From NCBI GenBank assembly GCA_003520925.1, contig DOTV01000232.1:23317-42597 (forward strand): a stretch of 19,281 bases of DNA, read 5' to 3'. The notes under the pieces are model-generated. The model was given only the letters and a program-made list of their open reading frames with translations, made no database searches and was not told the DNA's origin. The position numbers and the translations under genes are program-made. The DNA is from Bacteroidales bacterium. GTDB lineage: Bacteria; Bacteroidota; Bacteroidia; Bacteroidales; VadinHA17. Below, piece after piece: positions 9,401 through 16,365 of this stretch. Positions within the stretch are counted from its first letter, which is position 1, and each line of letters starts with the position of its first letter.

Positions 9401-9519
9401 CCCAGCTGCTTTTCAAGGAAATTTATAACGTAATCACGTTCTTTTTGAATGATTCCTCCATCCTGCTTGACGACAAGGGCAAACAGCTCCATTAAAGCTT
9501 TTAGGATCTCTTCACTCAT
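6454..9519 (-). CDS. ABCG-type transporter: TerB-like, FHA-like, ATPase and permease parts in one chain
   Basis: The 1021-residue half-transporter starts with a TerB-like helical segment (about 1-110, with VVKQDGGIIQKERDYVINFL). A middle region (about 150-240, with LYLNGIPI and YYSD) resembles a degenerate FHA domain. The ATPase has Walker A GASGSGKTT (281-289), Q-loop Gln328, signature ISGGQ (387-391), Walker B VLFVDEP (407-413) and H-loop His444. A CPAC pair (493-496) follows. Membrane helices lie near 584-602, 620-637, 662-683, 703-717, 723-742 and 985-1005. ATPase-before-permease order and six helices are the ABCG/ABC-2 pattern, usually exporters working as dimers. The roughly 240-residue loop between the last two helices (745-984) is much longer than in eukaryotic ABCG proteins. 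It contains probable coiled coil (about 880-935) and should be periplasmic. The substrate is unknown. All ATPase motifs are intact. Confidence 0.9.
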   Translation of the reverse strand: MSEEILKALMELFALVVKQDGGIIQKERDYVINFLEKQLGSNLLIKYVLFFDDLTGSVKQVDEIPENSTPSLRDSVKILNICKQINKTLNKGQKIVVLIRLYELINLSKKFTPQRLNITSIVSEVFRILPDEFIAVEQFVRNTEPEKLQNPAILVLRPGTTLCEICNKLHEGYSDTTISILRIASVDLYFIRYSAKDQLYLNGIPIVSDIIYSFPKGSSLRAQNRHAFYYSDINSKFLSEVQTQKLSFYVKKVSYRPNKKQRTLVNVDFSAEQGNLIGILGASGSGKTTLLNLMSGIIEPSAGSVSLNGLDIVRDKKELEGVMGFVPQDDLLIEELTVFENLYYAACQCFGNKSKEEVTQIVGTLLTSLGLFDKKDLKVGSPFNKIISGGQKKSLNIALELIREPSVLFVDEPTSGLSSRDSEIIMDLLRDLTLKGKLVFTVIHQPSSEIFRMFDKVVILDQGGYMVYFGNPVDSVIHFKTINAQINASQGECPACGNMNPENIFKILEAQVVDEFGNYTEKRKVKPKQWADRFKILNSDEPVKEVTKAPGRNLDKPGRLKQFMLYLSRDLNSKKSNTEYILLTLLEAPVLAFILSFIIRYIPDPNSDVYYFAENENITTYIFMSIIVSLFLGLTISAEEIFHDRKILKREQFLNLSRSSFLLAKITLLVAISALQSFLFVVVANPILEIKSLYFNYWMSLFTTAFCANMFGLIISSSFNSVITIYIVIPLLIIPMMVLSGAMFPFDKLNRNISRVDKVPLIAEIMPTRWTYEALMVSQFKDNKYSTLEYNANKETFYSIQKKISQADFNNVYRFPELIKVIQGVDQAYKNPQADRNETLNDLKLIKNETERISVLYNFPAFRYRESLEPDKFTPVIADSLLSYIARAEAYFTKISNSASDLKDHFYDLNEEKLRRLEKRYYNYKLEEIVTKYYEPDKILRYKNSFVQNTHPVYLDPDNKGFLGFRTHFFAPSKNIFGARVDTFVFNISIIFTGIIILYFILYYDLIAGLVKFVLSYKSRK

Positions 9520-9568
9520 TTTTCAGCTGTGAATAAACCAATGTTTTGAAAAGCCCGGCAATAAGAAG

Positions 9569-10654
9569 TTAAATCTTTTTTGTACGGGGCTTTACAAAAT
9601 TTCTCTGGATCCATCCAGGTACTATTGATGCACCGATGATCAGGTATGGATAATAACTTATAATCCTCCAGATTATTGCGATGGCGAGCGCCAGGCTTCC
9701 GACATATAAAGCATCAGCAGGTATGGCATCGGATATATATCTTCCAAGTATCAGTTCAGCAAAACCGCTTCCACCCGGAGTGGGGCTTATTATCATCATG
9801 ATCCAGGTAACGAGCTGCCGGGCGAATATCAGAAAATGATCATGTATTGCAAAAAAGGCGACCAGGATCGCATTTACAACCCAGTATCTTGAGGTCCATG
9901 ACAGAAATGTCGCAGTAAACGCCCTGACCCAGAAAACAAAGGGCTTCCTTTTCAGTTCGTATGAGCTCTCAACGATATCATCCCCGGCCTTGACAGCCGA
10001 TTCTTTCCACCGTTTTAAGAAGGGAAGACGGAAAAACCAGAGGATTGTCTTTTTGATCTTTTCCGGATCGATGAATAGCCCGTAACCAACAAAGAGCACC
10101 CATGCAAGAATTATTAGATATCCGGCTACTGCAACAAAGAAAAGGTTATTCAATAAAGCAATGCCCGTTCCATGAAGAGAGGTCGTAAAAAGGATATCAC
10201 CCCCGACGATCATCAAAATCAACGGGAACATAATTACAAAATACAGTTCATCCAGAAATGATGTGGCAAGCACTATTGATGTACTTCTTCCCACTGAGAT
10301 GCCTTCCTTATGGATGAACACGACTGCCACTGCAGTCCCCCCGACAGTCGACGGTGTTATTGCCGAGGTGAATTCCCAAAGCATAATTACTCTGAATGCC
10401 TGACGCCAGTTAAGATCGTTTTCTGAAAGAATCCTTATCCGGATCATATATCCCAGATCACGTCCTATCATACAAAGCCAGGCAACCAGAAGCCAGAATA
10501 GCGACCTCCATGTGAAATTCAGCAGACTCAGCGCATCGGTATTTATTTCTTTCAGGATAAACCAACCAACAACAGCCAGCCCTATCAGGATCGGAATAAC
10601 AATTCTCCCCGGCTTTAACCTGCTGACTAGTTTATAGTGGTTATCTGTCGACAT
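9569..10654 (-). CDS. Lysylphosphatidylglycerol synthase TM-region / YbhN-like membrane protein
   Basis: The 361-residue polytopic protein has the features of the LPG_synthase_TM (UPF0104) family. These are the SAITPSTVGG motif (97-106), SPTPGGSGFAE (290-300) and the C-terminal WRIISYYPYLIIGA (329-342), within about eight helices. It lacks the soluble acyl-transfer domain of full MprF proteins. Stand-alone members are thought to work as lipid or glycolipid flippases, but the substrate of this one is unknown. The ABC transporter gene follows 49 bases downstream on the same strand, with no terminator seen between, so an operon is plausible. The start ATG lies in a 113-bp divergent region shared with the GH2 gene. 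Confidence 0.88.
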   Translation of the reverse strand: MSTDNHYKLVSRLKPGRIVIPILIGLAVVGWFILKEINTDALSLLNFTWRSLFWLLVAWLCMIGRDLGYMIRIRILSENDLNWRQAFRVIMLWEFTSAITPSTVGGTAVAVVFIHKEGISVGRSTSIVLATSFLDELYFVIMFPLILMIVGGDILFTTSLHGTGIALLNNLFFVAVAGYLIILAWVLFVGYGLFIDPEKIKKTILWFFRLPFLKRWKESAVKAGDDIVESSYELKRKPFVFWVRAFTATFLSWTSRYWVVNAILVAFFAIHDHFLIFARQLVTWIMMIISPTPGGSGFAELILGRYISDAIPADALYVGSLALAIAIIWRIISYYPYLIIGASIVPGWIQRNFVKPRTKKI

Positions 10655-10683
10655 TCAACAATTAATTTTCGTGTCCAAAGATC

Positions 10684-10697
10684 ATACAATTTTGTAT
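10684..10697. promoter_or_regulatory. Palindrome in the divergent region, possible operator
   Basis: ATACAA-TT-TTGTAT is a perfect 6+6 inverted repeat between the divergently transcribed YbhN-like and GH2 genes. Its place makes it a candidate binding site for a dimeric regulator. A short AT-rich palindrome can arise by chance and no second copy was found nearby. Confidence 0.3.
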
Positions 10698-10767
10698 AAA
10701 TTCAATACATTTAACTGCCGGTTCCCGAAAACGTGTAAGATTAATTAGTTATATAAAGCTAAATACC

Positions 10768-13209
10768 ATGAATAAAGCAAAATACACTATCCGTACAATG
10801 ACTGCTCTCTTTTTACTCCTCCTCAGTTACAGCATTGCAGGTCAGCCTGCGGGAAGATCAGTTCAGAATTTTAATTCCGGATGGAAATTCTTCAAGGGTG
10901 AAGTCTCAGAAGGTCAGAAGCGAGATATTGATGATTCGAACTGGCGAGAGCTTGATCTGCCACACGACTGGAGCATCGAAGGTCCCTTCGGAAAAAGCAA
11001 TTACAGCTGCACTGCTTATCTCCCTGGCGGAATTGGCTGGTATAGGAAGACATTTGCAGTTCCGGAGAATGAATCAGGAAGAAAGGTTTATATATATTTT
11101 GAAGGAATATACAACAACAGTGAAGTATGGATTAACGGGAGCTCCCTCGGGAAGCGCCCCAACGGCTATATTTCGTTCCAGTATGATATGACACCATTTA
11201 TAAATTTCGGCGGAGAAAACCTTATTGCCGTCAAGGTGGATCATTCATTATATGGTGATTCGAGATGGTACACAGGTTCAGGAATCTACAGGAATGTCTC
11301 CCTGGTAACGGAGGAGCCAGTTCACATAAAGCAATGGGGGGTATATACCCGGACATCAGGTGTGACCGCTTCAAAAGCAACTCTTTCTGCAGATATCTCA
11401 GTTGTTAATGAAACAAATCACAACGTGAATCTGAAGGTGATAAGCACACTTAAAAATGGCAATGAAACAGTTGCTAAGGCTACAGGTAAGGTCACTCTGG
11501 GGTCAAAGGAAGAAAAGGTGATTAATCAGATATTCGATGTAATCAATCCAAAGCTCTGGAGTGTTGATGACCCTTCACTGTATTCTCTGTATACTGAGCT
11601 GAGGGGAAGAGAATTACTGGATAATACAGTTACAACGATCGGGTTCCGTGATATTAAATTTGATCCTGACAAAGGATTCTTCCTTAATGGCCGTAACCTG
11701 AAGCTAAAAGGTATATGCATGCATCATGATGCGGGTACGCTGGGCTCGGCAGTTCCGAAGGAAGAGCTTGGCCGGCGTCTCGATATTCTTAAGGAGATGG
11801 GATGCAACGCCATCAGGACCAGCCATAATCCGTTCTCTCCTGAATTTCTGGATCTCTGTGATTCTAAAGGATTCATGGTTATCGGTGAGGCTTTTGATGA
11901 ATGGGAGCTTCCAAAGAAAAAGTGGCTTGCTGGCTGGAACGCAGGCACTCCGGGGAAAGAAGGCTATGCCGTCAATTTTAAGGAATGGGCGAAACGCGAT
12001 CTCCGCGATTTCATTCTGAGGGACCGTAATCATCCTTCGGTAATCATGTGGAGTATTGGCAATGAGGTCGATTATCCGAACGATCCGTACACCCACCCGG
12101 TACTCAATACGGAAGCAAATCCCCAGACGTGGGCAAAATTCAGTGAATCTCTGCCACATGCCGACAGGCTCGGGGAAATTGCCAGGGAGCTTTCTTCGCT
12201 TGTAAGGAGTCTCGACAAAACCCGGCCTGTTACTGCAGGTCTGGCATCGGCTCTTATGTCGAATGAAACCGGGTATTCCAATGCCCTAGACGTTGCGGGA
12301 TATAACTACCAGGAATCAAGATATGCCGGGGATCATATTAAATACCCGAAAAGGCCGCTTTACGGCAGTGAGAACGGAATGACTCTTGAAATGTGGAATT
12401 ATGTCACCGGCAACGATTATGTTATGGGGCAGTTCCTGTGGACAGGCTTTGAATACCTTGGAGAAGCAGGACGGTATCCGGTACGTTCAAGTACGGCCGG
12501 AATTATTGACCTGGCAGGGAATAAAAAACCTGAATTTTTCTTCCGTCAGAGCATCTGGAGTGAAAAACCGATGGTTTTTATCGGGACTGCCGACAAAAAT
12601 GCCAAAAGCGGCCCCGACAATCTCTGGTCACATAAGAGAGTGGAGCCTGTCTGGAACTGGCCCGAAGGGAAAATGGTAATCGTAAACGCCTTCTCTAATT
12701 GCGAGGAAGTTGAACTATTCCTGAACAATCGTTCTCTCGGAAATAAAAAGATGTCTGATTTTGTAAACCGTACAATATCATGGGATGTTCCTTTCGAAAA
12801 AGGAACCCTGAAAGCCATTGCAAAAAACAATGGGAAGTCTGTAGCGGAGTATGAGCTGAAAACTACCGGATCACCGGTCAAAATTGTCGCATCAATCAAC
12901 GAGAGATCAATGAAAGCCGACAGAAATGATCTTTCTCATATTTTTGTGACACTTTGCGATGAAAATGGAAATACTGTATATACAGCAGGGAATGAAATCA
13001 CTTGTGAGATTGAAGGACCGGTCCGTCTGCTTGGCATGGAGGATTCAAATCCTGCGAACACTGAAGATTACAAGGATAAAAAACAGCATGCATATCATGG
13101 GAAATTGCTGATTTACCTTCAGGCAACCGATAAACCCGGAACTGCCATCATAAAATTGACATCTGAAAATCTGAAAGAAGCAATTGTAGAAATTGTTGTA
13201 ATGGAATAG
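10768..13209 (+). CDS. Secreted glycoside hydrolase family 2 enzyme (beta-galactosidase-like)
   Basis: The 813-residue enzyme has an N-terminal signal peptide (cleavage near residue 25, after SIAG). Domains in order are a sugar-binding jelly roll (about 31-180, with FNSGWKFFKG, LPHDWSIEG and GIGWYRKTF), an Ig-like domain (about 185-295), a TIM barrel (about 300-600), and C-terminal DUF4982-like and Ig-like domains (about 630-813). In the barrel, GNEV (431-434) holds the acid/base Glu433 and YGSEN (532-536) the likely nucleophile Glu535. RTSHNP (350-355) and GEAFDEW (373-379) are typical of the family. Members with DUF4982 are commonly beta-galactosidases, though other beta-glycosidases occur, so the substrate is not settled. 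ATG 10768 is used; an internal ATG at 10798 would also leave a signal peptide. No SusC/SusD pair is nearby. Confidence 0.95.
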   Translation: MNKAKYTIRTMTALFLLLLSYSIAGQPAGRSVQNFNSGWKFFKGEVSEGQKRDIDDSNWRELDLPHDWSIEGPFGKSNYSCTAYLPGGIGWYRKTFAVPENESGRKVYIYFEGIYNNSEVWINGSSLGKRPNGYISFQYDMTPFINFGGENLIAVKVDHSLYGDSRWYTGSGIYRNVSLVTEEPVHIKQWGVYTRTSGVTASKATLSADISVVNETNHNVNLKVISTLKNGNETVAKATGKVTLGSKEEKVINQIFDVINPKLWSVDDPSLYSLYTELRGRELLDNTVTTIGFRDIKFDPDKGFFLNGRNLKLKGICMHHDAGTLGSAVPKEELGRRLDILKEMGCNAIRTSHNPFSPEFLDLCDSKGFMVIGEAFDEWELPKKKWLAGWNAGTPGKEGYAVNFKEWAKRDLRDFILRDRNHPSVIMWSIGNEVDYPNDPYTHPVLNTEANPQTWAKFSESLPHADRLGEIARELSSLVRSLDKTRPVTAGLASALMSNETGYSNALDVAGYNYQESRYAGDHIKYPKRPLYGSENGMTLEMWNYVTGNDYVMGQFLWTGFEYLGEAGRYPVRSSTAGIIDLAGNKKPEFFFRQSIWSEKPMVFIGTADKNAKSGPDNLWSHKRVEPVWNWPEGKMVIVNAFSNCEEVELFLNNRSLGNKKMSDFVNRTISWDVPFEKGTLKAIAKNNGKSVAEYELKTTGSPVKIVASINERSMKADRNDLSHIFVTLCDENGNTVYTAGNEITCEIEGPVRLLGMEDSNPANTEDYKDKKQHAYHGKLLIYLQATDKPGTAIIKLTSENLKEAIVEIVVME

Positions 13210-13561
13210 ATACTGTCTTAAAAGTTCTTCCATTTGGTTTACCCCTGAATCCCCGCCAGCTGGCGGGGACTTGTTGGTTTCCACTACTTTTAAAAGCCCC
13301 CCGTGGGGGGGGTGGGGGTAAAACTTGACTTTTGAGAAAGCCTTTACACACTATGCAATGATTATTCCTGACCGTTCAATACCCCGTTTTCACCATTCGG
13401 CAACCAGATTATCCTGTTCTGCACAATTTATTTTTATCCGCCATTTATATGGTTTTCCTTTGAAATAGATTAATCGATAAACCAAAAAAGTGATATACCA
13501 CAAAATATGTCACAAGATTCAGTAGAGACAGGTATTTGTAAGAAATCGTAAATTTGATAAT
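13210..13561. other. Intergenic region without a gene, holding an 85-bp repeat
   Basis: Between the GH2 and histidine kinase genes lie 352 bases. The first part contains the palindrome-rich element at 13238-13322. The rest (13323-13561) is AT-rich and shows no convincing coding frame. A TAAATTTG at 13549-13556 matches the -7 consensus, but sits only 5 bases before the kinase ATG and has no TTTG at the right distance, so it may be accidental. Confidence 0.6.
13238..13322. repeat. Palindrome-rich intergenic repeat with inverted ends
   Basis: The element is bounded by an 8-bp inverted repeat, TTTACCCC (13238-13245) and GGGGTAAA (13315-13322). Inside are a perfect 20-bp palindrome at 13250-13269 (arms CCCCGCCAG and CTGGCGGGG with an outer T-A pair), the palindrome CTTTTAAAAG (13287-13296), and a hairpin of six C and six G around GT (13297-13310). 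The arrangement ACCCC-TGAAT-CCCC...GGGG-ACTT...AAAAGCCCCCC...GGGGGT closely resembles the dispersed intergenic repeats I know from Bacteroidota genomes, where many copies occur between genes. It carries no ORF of its own. It could also stop transcription after the GH2 gene. Confidence 0.75.
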
Positions 13562-14611
13562 ATGAAAAAAATAACGCTTGAGAGATTCGTCGATCAAAGA
13601 AGACCTTTATCGCATATTCTTTATATCCTGATAGTATTGGTAGGGATATCTTTAATTTTTTTTAAGAACCGGACTGAGATGAGATTCTCAGAGGCAGCGG
13701 CCTCATTCTTTTTCGGATTGATCCAGCTGGAAGTATTCATTTTTATTGCACGGATTATTTTCAAAAAGCCAGACATTAATATTACCGGTCTTCAACTTAC
13801 AAAAGTGGTTCTTTTACGTTTTGTAATCTTTATCTCGATATGCTTTCTGGCAGCTTTGATAATTATTTTATTTTTTCAACTGACCACCGGCTGGATTAAA
13901 GGTGCAGGGACATCAGCTGTCATAAAGAACTTCTTCGGGTCTGAGTTCAACGGATGGTTTAGATCAACAGTTGGGGGATTGACATTCGGTGCAGTTGTCT
14001 TCATTGTTGTCCAGTGGCAGGATGCACTTAAAAGGGAGCAGAAATTGAGGGAAGAGAATCTTATATTCCAGAACGAAACTCTTAAAAGTCAGATAAATCC
14101 TCATTTCCTTTTCAACAGTCTGAATACTGTCTCCTCATTGATTCAGTCAGACCCTGAAAAAGCCGAAAAGTTCATAAATAATCTGTCTTCAGTCTACCGT
14201 TATATACTTGAAAACAGCCAAAAAGATAAGGTTACTGTCCAGTCAGAACTGGAATTACTGGACAGGTATTTTGAGCTTCATCGTGTGAGGGATGAAGAAA
14301 AAATATCATTAACCATTGATTATTCCAATGCAGATAATTATCAGATCCTGCCCGTCTCACTGCAAATACTTCTCGAGAATGCAATAAAGCATAATTCATC
14401 CACAAGAGAAAACCCTTTAAGAATTTCGATCAGCTTTGAGGATCAGTATGTTGTCATGATAAACAATCTGCAGAAAAAAGCTACTCAGATTAAATCGACA
14501 GGAACAGGTCTGAAAAACCTGTCGGAAAGGGTAAAGTTAATTACCGGAAAAACCCTTATAATTGAAGAGAATAATAATTTCTTTATTGCAAAAATACCTT
14601 TGCTGAAATGA
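13562..14611 (+). CDS. LytS-type sensor histidine kinase
   Basis: The 349-residue kinase has four predicted membrane helices (about 17-34, 45-66, 84-107 and 136-151) and no separate sensor domain. A cytoplasmic His_kinase (PF06580-type) part follows. The phosphorylated residue is His181 in SQINPHFLFNSLN (176-188). The ATP-binding N-box is LENAIKHN (271-278) and the G-box GTGLKNL (314-320). Kinases of this group phosphorylate LytTR response regulators, and the partner is encoded directly after it, overlapping by four bases (ATGA). The signal is unknown and would have to be sensed within the membrane part. All kinase motifs are intact. Confidence 0.93.
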   Translation: MKKITLERFVDQRRPLSHILYILIVLVGISLIFFKNRTEMRFSEAAASFFFGLIQLEVFIFIARIIFKKPDINITGLQLTKVVLLRFVIFISICFLAALIIILFFQLTTGWIKGAGTSAVIKNFFGSEFNGWFRSTVGGLTFGAVVFIVVQWQDALKREQKLREENLIFQNETLKSQINPHFLFNSLNTVSSLIQSDPEKAEKFINNLSSVYRYILENSQKDKVTVQSELELLDRYFELHRVRDEEKISLTIDYSNADNYQILPVSLQILLENAIKHNSSTRENPLRISISFEDQYVVMINNLQKKATQIKSTGTGLKNLSERVKLITGKTLIIEENNNFFIAKIPLLK

Positions 14612-15363
14612 ATGTCCTTGTAGTTGAGAATGAGCATCCGGCAGCGGATAAAATAGTCAGACTTTTAAAGAAGCTCGACAAATCGATTAAAGTCATTGAT
14701 GTTATCGAGACCGTTGAGGATGCTATAAACAGGCTTCAGGAGAATCCTCAGCCCGATCTTATACTTATGGATATACAACTCGATGACGGACTCTGCTTTG
14801 AGATATTCGATACTGTTAATGTAGATATACCGGTTATTTTTACGACTGCTTATGATGAATACACTCTGAAAGCTTTCAAGGTTAACAGCATAGATTATCT
14901 TCTGAAGCCGGTTGATGAAGAATCGCTCCGGCTGGCTCTTGTAAAATTTAAAAGACTGAATGCTGACAAGGATCCCTTCAGAAGAGATTTCAGGCAACTG
15001 ATCCATGAATTCAGGAATCAGTACAAATCAAGGTTCCTCATAAGGATAGGAGATAAGTTCAGATCAGTTCAGGCAGGCGAAATATGTCATTTCCATATTG
15101 CCGAACGGAATGTTTTTCTTACCGATTACAACGGAAGGGATTATGGCATTAATAATTCCCTTGACCAATTGCAGGAGATGCTTGATCCCCGTAAATTTTT
15201 CAGGATTAACCGGGAATGTATTGTCAATATAGATTCAATTTCCCTGATGTATAGTTATTCATCGAGCAGGCTTCAACTAACCCTGAAGGGCCAGGAACAA
15301 AACGAACTTTTTGTCGTAAGCCGCGATAAGGTTTCTGAATTTAAAAAATGGATCGACAGGTAA
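14608..15363 (+). CDS. LytTR-family response regulator
   Basis: The 251-residue regulator has a receiver domain (about 1-115) and a C-terminal LytTR DNA-binding domain (about 142-248). Receiver residues seen are the phosphoacceptor Asp55 in LILMDIQ, Thr79-Thr80 and Lys100 in LLKP. The acidic pocket reads E7-N8-E9, so the second of the usual acidic pair is Asn. In the LytTR part, FFRINRECIVNID (197-209) is characteristic. It should bind promoter DNA when phosphorylated by the kinase whose gene overlaps its start (ATGA at 14608-14611). The target genes are not known; the ankyrin gene just downstream is one possibility but has its own constitutive-looking promoter. Confidence 0.94.
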   Translation: MNVLVVENEHPAADKIVRLLKKLDKSIKVIDVIETVEDAINRLQENPQPDLILMDIQLDDGLCFEIFDTVNVDIPVIFTTAYDEYTLKAFKVNSIDYLLKPVDEESLRLALVKFKRLNADKDPFRRDFRQLIHEFRNQYKSRFLIRIGDKFRSVQAGEICHFHIAERNVFLTDYNGRDYGINNSLDQLQEMLDPRKFFRINRECIVNIDSISLMYSYSSSRLQLTLKGQEQNELFVVSRDKVSEFKKWIDR

Positions 15364-15388
15364 TCTTGCGAAAATATTAGTAAATTTC

Positions 15389-15419
15389 TTTGGAGTGAAT
15401 TTCGTAACGGATATCTTCG
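15389..15419 (+). promoter_or_regulatory. Promoter of the ankyrin-repeat gene
   Basis: TTTG (15389-15392), a 19-base spacer and TATCTTCG (15412-15419, seven of eight to TAnnTTTG with the variant base in the last block) form a good Bacteroidota promoter. It lies 35 bases before ATG 15455, so it supports that start over the GTG at 15395, which overlaps the spacer. Confidence 0.5.
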
Positions 15420-15454
15420 GAAAAGAATTGACTGAAAAGAAAGCAATAACTCTG

Positions 15455-16303
15455 ATGAAAAACCTTGTTCAATTACAATTGATTGGATTTTTCCTTTTAA
15501 TAACAGTTAACGGAGTTTTTGCCCAGACGGAAAACAAAGCCGGGAAATTAATTGAAGCGCTAAAATCCGGTGACATGAAAAATGCTCTTGAACTGGCGCA
15601 GAGTATTGATTCGGTAAATTATACCGACCCGGCCGGGACAAGCCTCCTTATTATGGCCTCCCGTTTCGGCCATCCTGATGTCGTCATTTTGCTGCTGGCA
15701 AAGGGAGCAAGACCCGACATGAAAGCTGCCGACGGATCCACAGCCCTTATCTGGGCTTCTGTAAGAGGGAGTGCATACATTGTAAAGTTATTACTTGATA
15801 ACGGTGCAAATCCTGACATTCAGGATCATGATGGTTCGACAGCTCTTATGTGGGCATCATTAAGCGGAAATATATTTAGTGTAAATCTGTTAATGGATAA
15901 AGGTGCAAATTCATCATTATTACGTTCTGACGGCGCGACGGCACTTTTAATTGCAGTTGAGGAAAGTCTCGATGAAATCCTGAAGACACTGCTTGACAGA
16001 GGAGCAAATCCGGATCAGCCGGGTGGCAACGGACTAACTCCATTGATGCGGTCATCTCAGCTGGGACGAAAAGAAATTGTAAGAATTCTTCTTGAAAAAG
16101 GTGCAAACCCCGATTTTCAGGGTAAAAATGGATATACCGCTCTTATGGTAGCTTCAATGAACGGCCAGACGGATATTGTTACAGAGCTATTGAATAAAAA
16201 TGCAAACAGGGATCTGAAGAATGATGCCGGAAAAACGGCACTGGATATGGCAGCAAATACCGATATTAAGAGCTTACTTGCAAATCTTGAAAAACCACAA
16301 TAA
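15455..16303 (+). CDS. Exported ankyrin-repeat protein
   Basis: The 282-residue protein has a signal peptide (MKNLVQLQLIGFFLLITVNG, cleavage likely after VFAQ at 24) and then about six to seven ankyrin repeats from residue 58 to the end. Repeat signatures include GSTALIWASVRGSAYIVKLLL (94-114), GSTALMWASLSGN (127-139), GLTPLMRSSQLGRKEIVRILLEKGANPD (193-220) and GYTALMVASMNG (226-237). Ankyrin stacks bind other proteins, and this one would act in the periplasm, but the partner is unknown. A frame extension from a GTG at 15395 would bury the signal peptide 20 residues in, so I take ATG 15455. It follows the two-component pair by 91 bases and has its own promoter. Confidence 0.88.
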   Translation: MKNLVQLQLIGFFLLITVNGVFAQTENKAGKLIEALKSGDMKNALELAQSIDSVNYTDPAGTSLLIMASRFGHPDVVILLLAKGARPDMKAADGSTALIWASVRGSAYIVKLLLDNGANPDIQDHDGSTALMWASLSGNIFSVNLLMDKGANSSLLRSDGATALLIAVEESLDEILKTLLDRGANPDQPGGNGLTPLMRSSQLGRKEIVRILLEKGANPDFQGKNGYTALMVASMNGQTDIVTELLNKNANRDLKNDAGKTALDMAANTDIKSLLANLEKPQ

Positions 16304-16332
16304 ATTCGCCCGAAAGCATATTCAACAAAAAT

Positions 16333-16351
16333 CCGATGCCCATGGCACCGG
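16333..16351 (-). terminator. Probable intrinsic terminator of the DUF4342 gene
   Basis: CCGATGCC-CAT-GGCACCGG folds into a hairpin with seven of eight pairs and a three-base loop. On the minus strand it is followed by ATTTTTGTT, a short U-tract, and lies 15 bases beyond the stop of the DUF4342 gene. On the plus strand no U-run follows directly, so termination of the convergent ankyrin gene here is less likely. Confidence 0.5.
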
Positions 16352-16365
16352 TTAATCAGTAAGTT

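Noticed and set aside
10768..13209. GH2 gene as part of a polysaccharide utilisation locus
   Set aside because: No SusC/SusD pair, sulfatase or hybrid two-component regulator lies in the window; the DUF1080 gene is about 4 kb away with unrelated genes between.
13250..13310. The G/C-rich hairpins as a simple intrinsic terminator of the GH2 gene
   Set aside because: No U-tract follows either hairpin on the plus strand, and the inverted ends are better explained by a repeat element, though some termination effect is not excluded.
13148..13351. Minus-strand frame with a proline run (PPPPP) over the GH2 end and repeat
   Set aside because: The proline run is only the translation of the G-rich hairpin of the intergenic repeat, and the frame overlaps the end of a certain gene.
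15395..15454. GTG start extending the ankyrin protein by 20 residues
   Set aside because: It would put charged residues before the signal peptide, and the region holds the likely promoter.
15455..16303. Tandem DNA repeat in the ankyrin gene as a CRISPR-like or satellite array
   Set aside because: The periodicity is about 99 bases and coding; units are divergent at DNA level and match ankyrin repeats.
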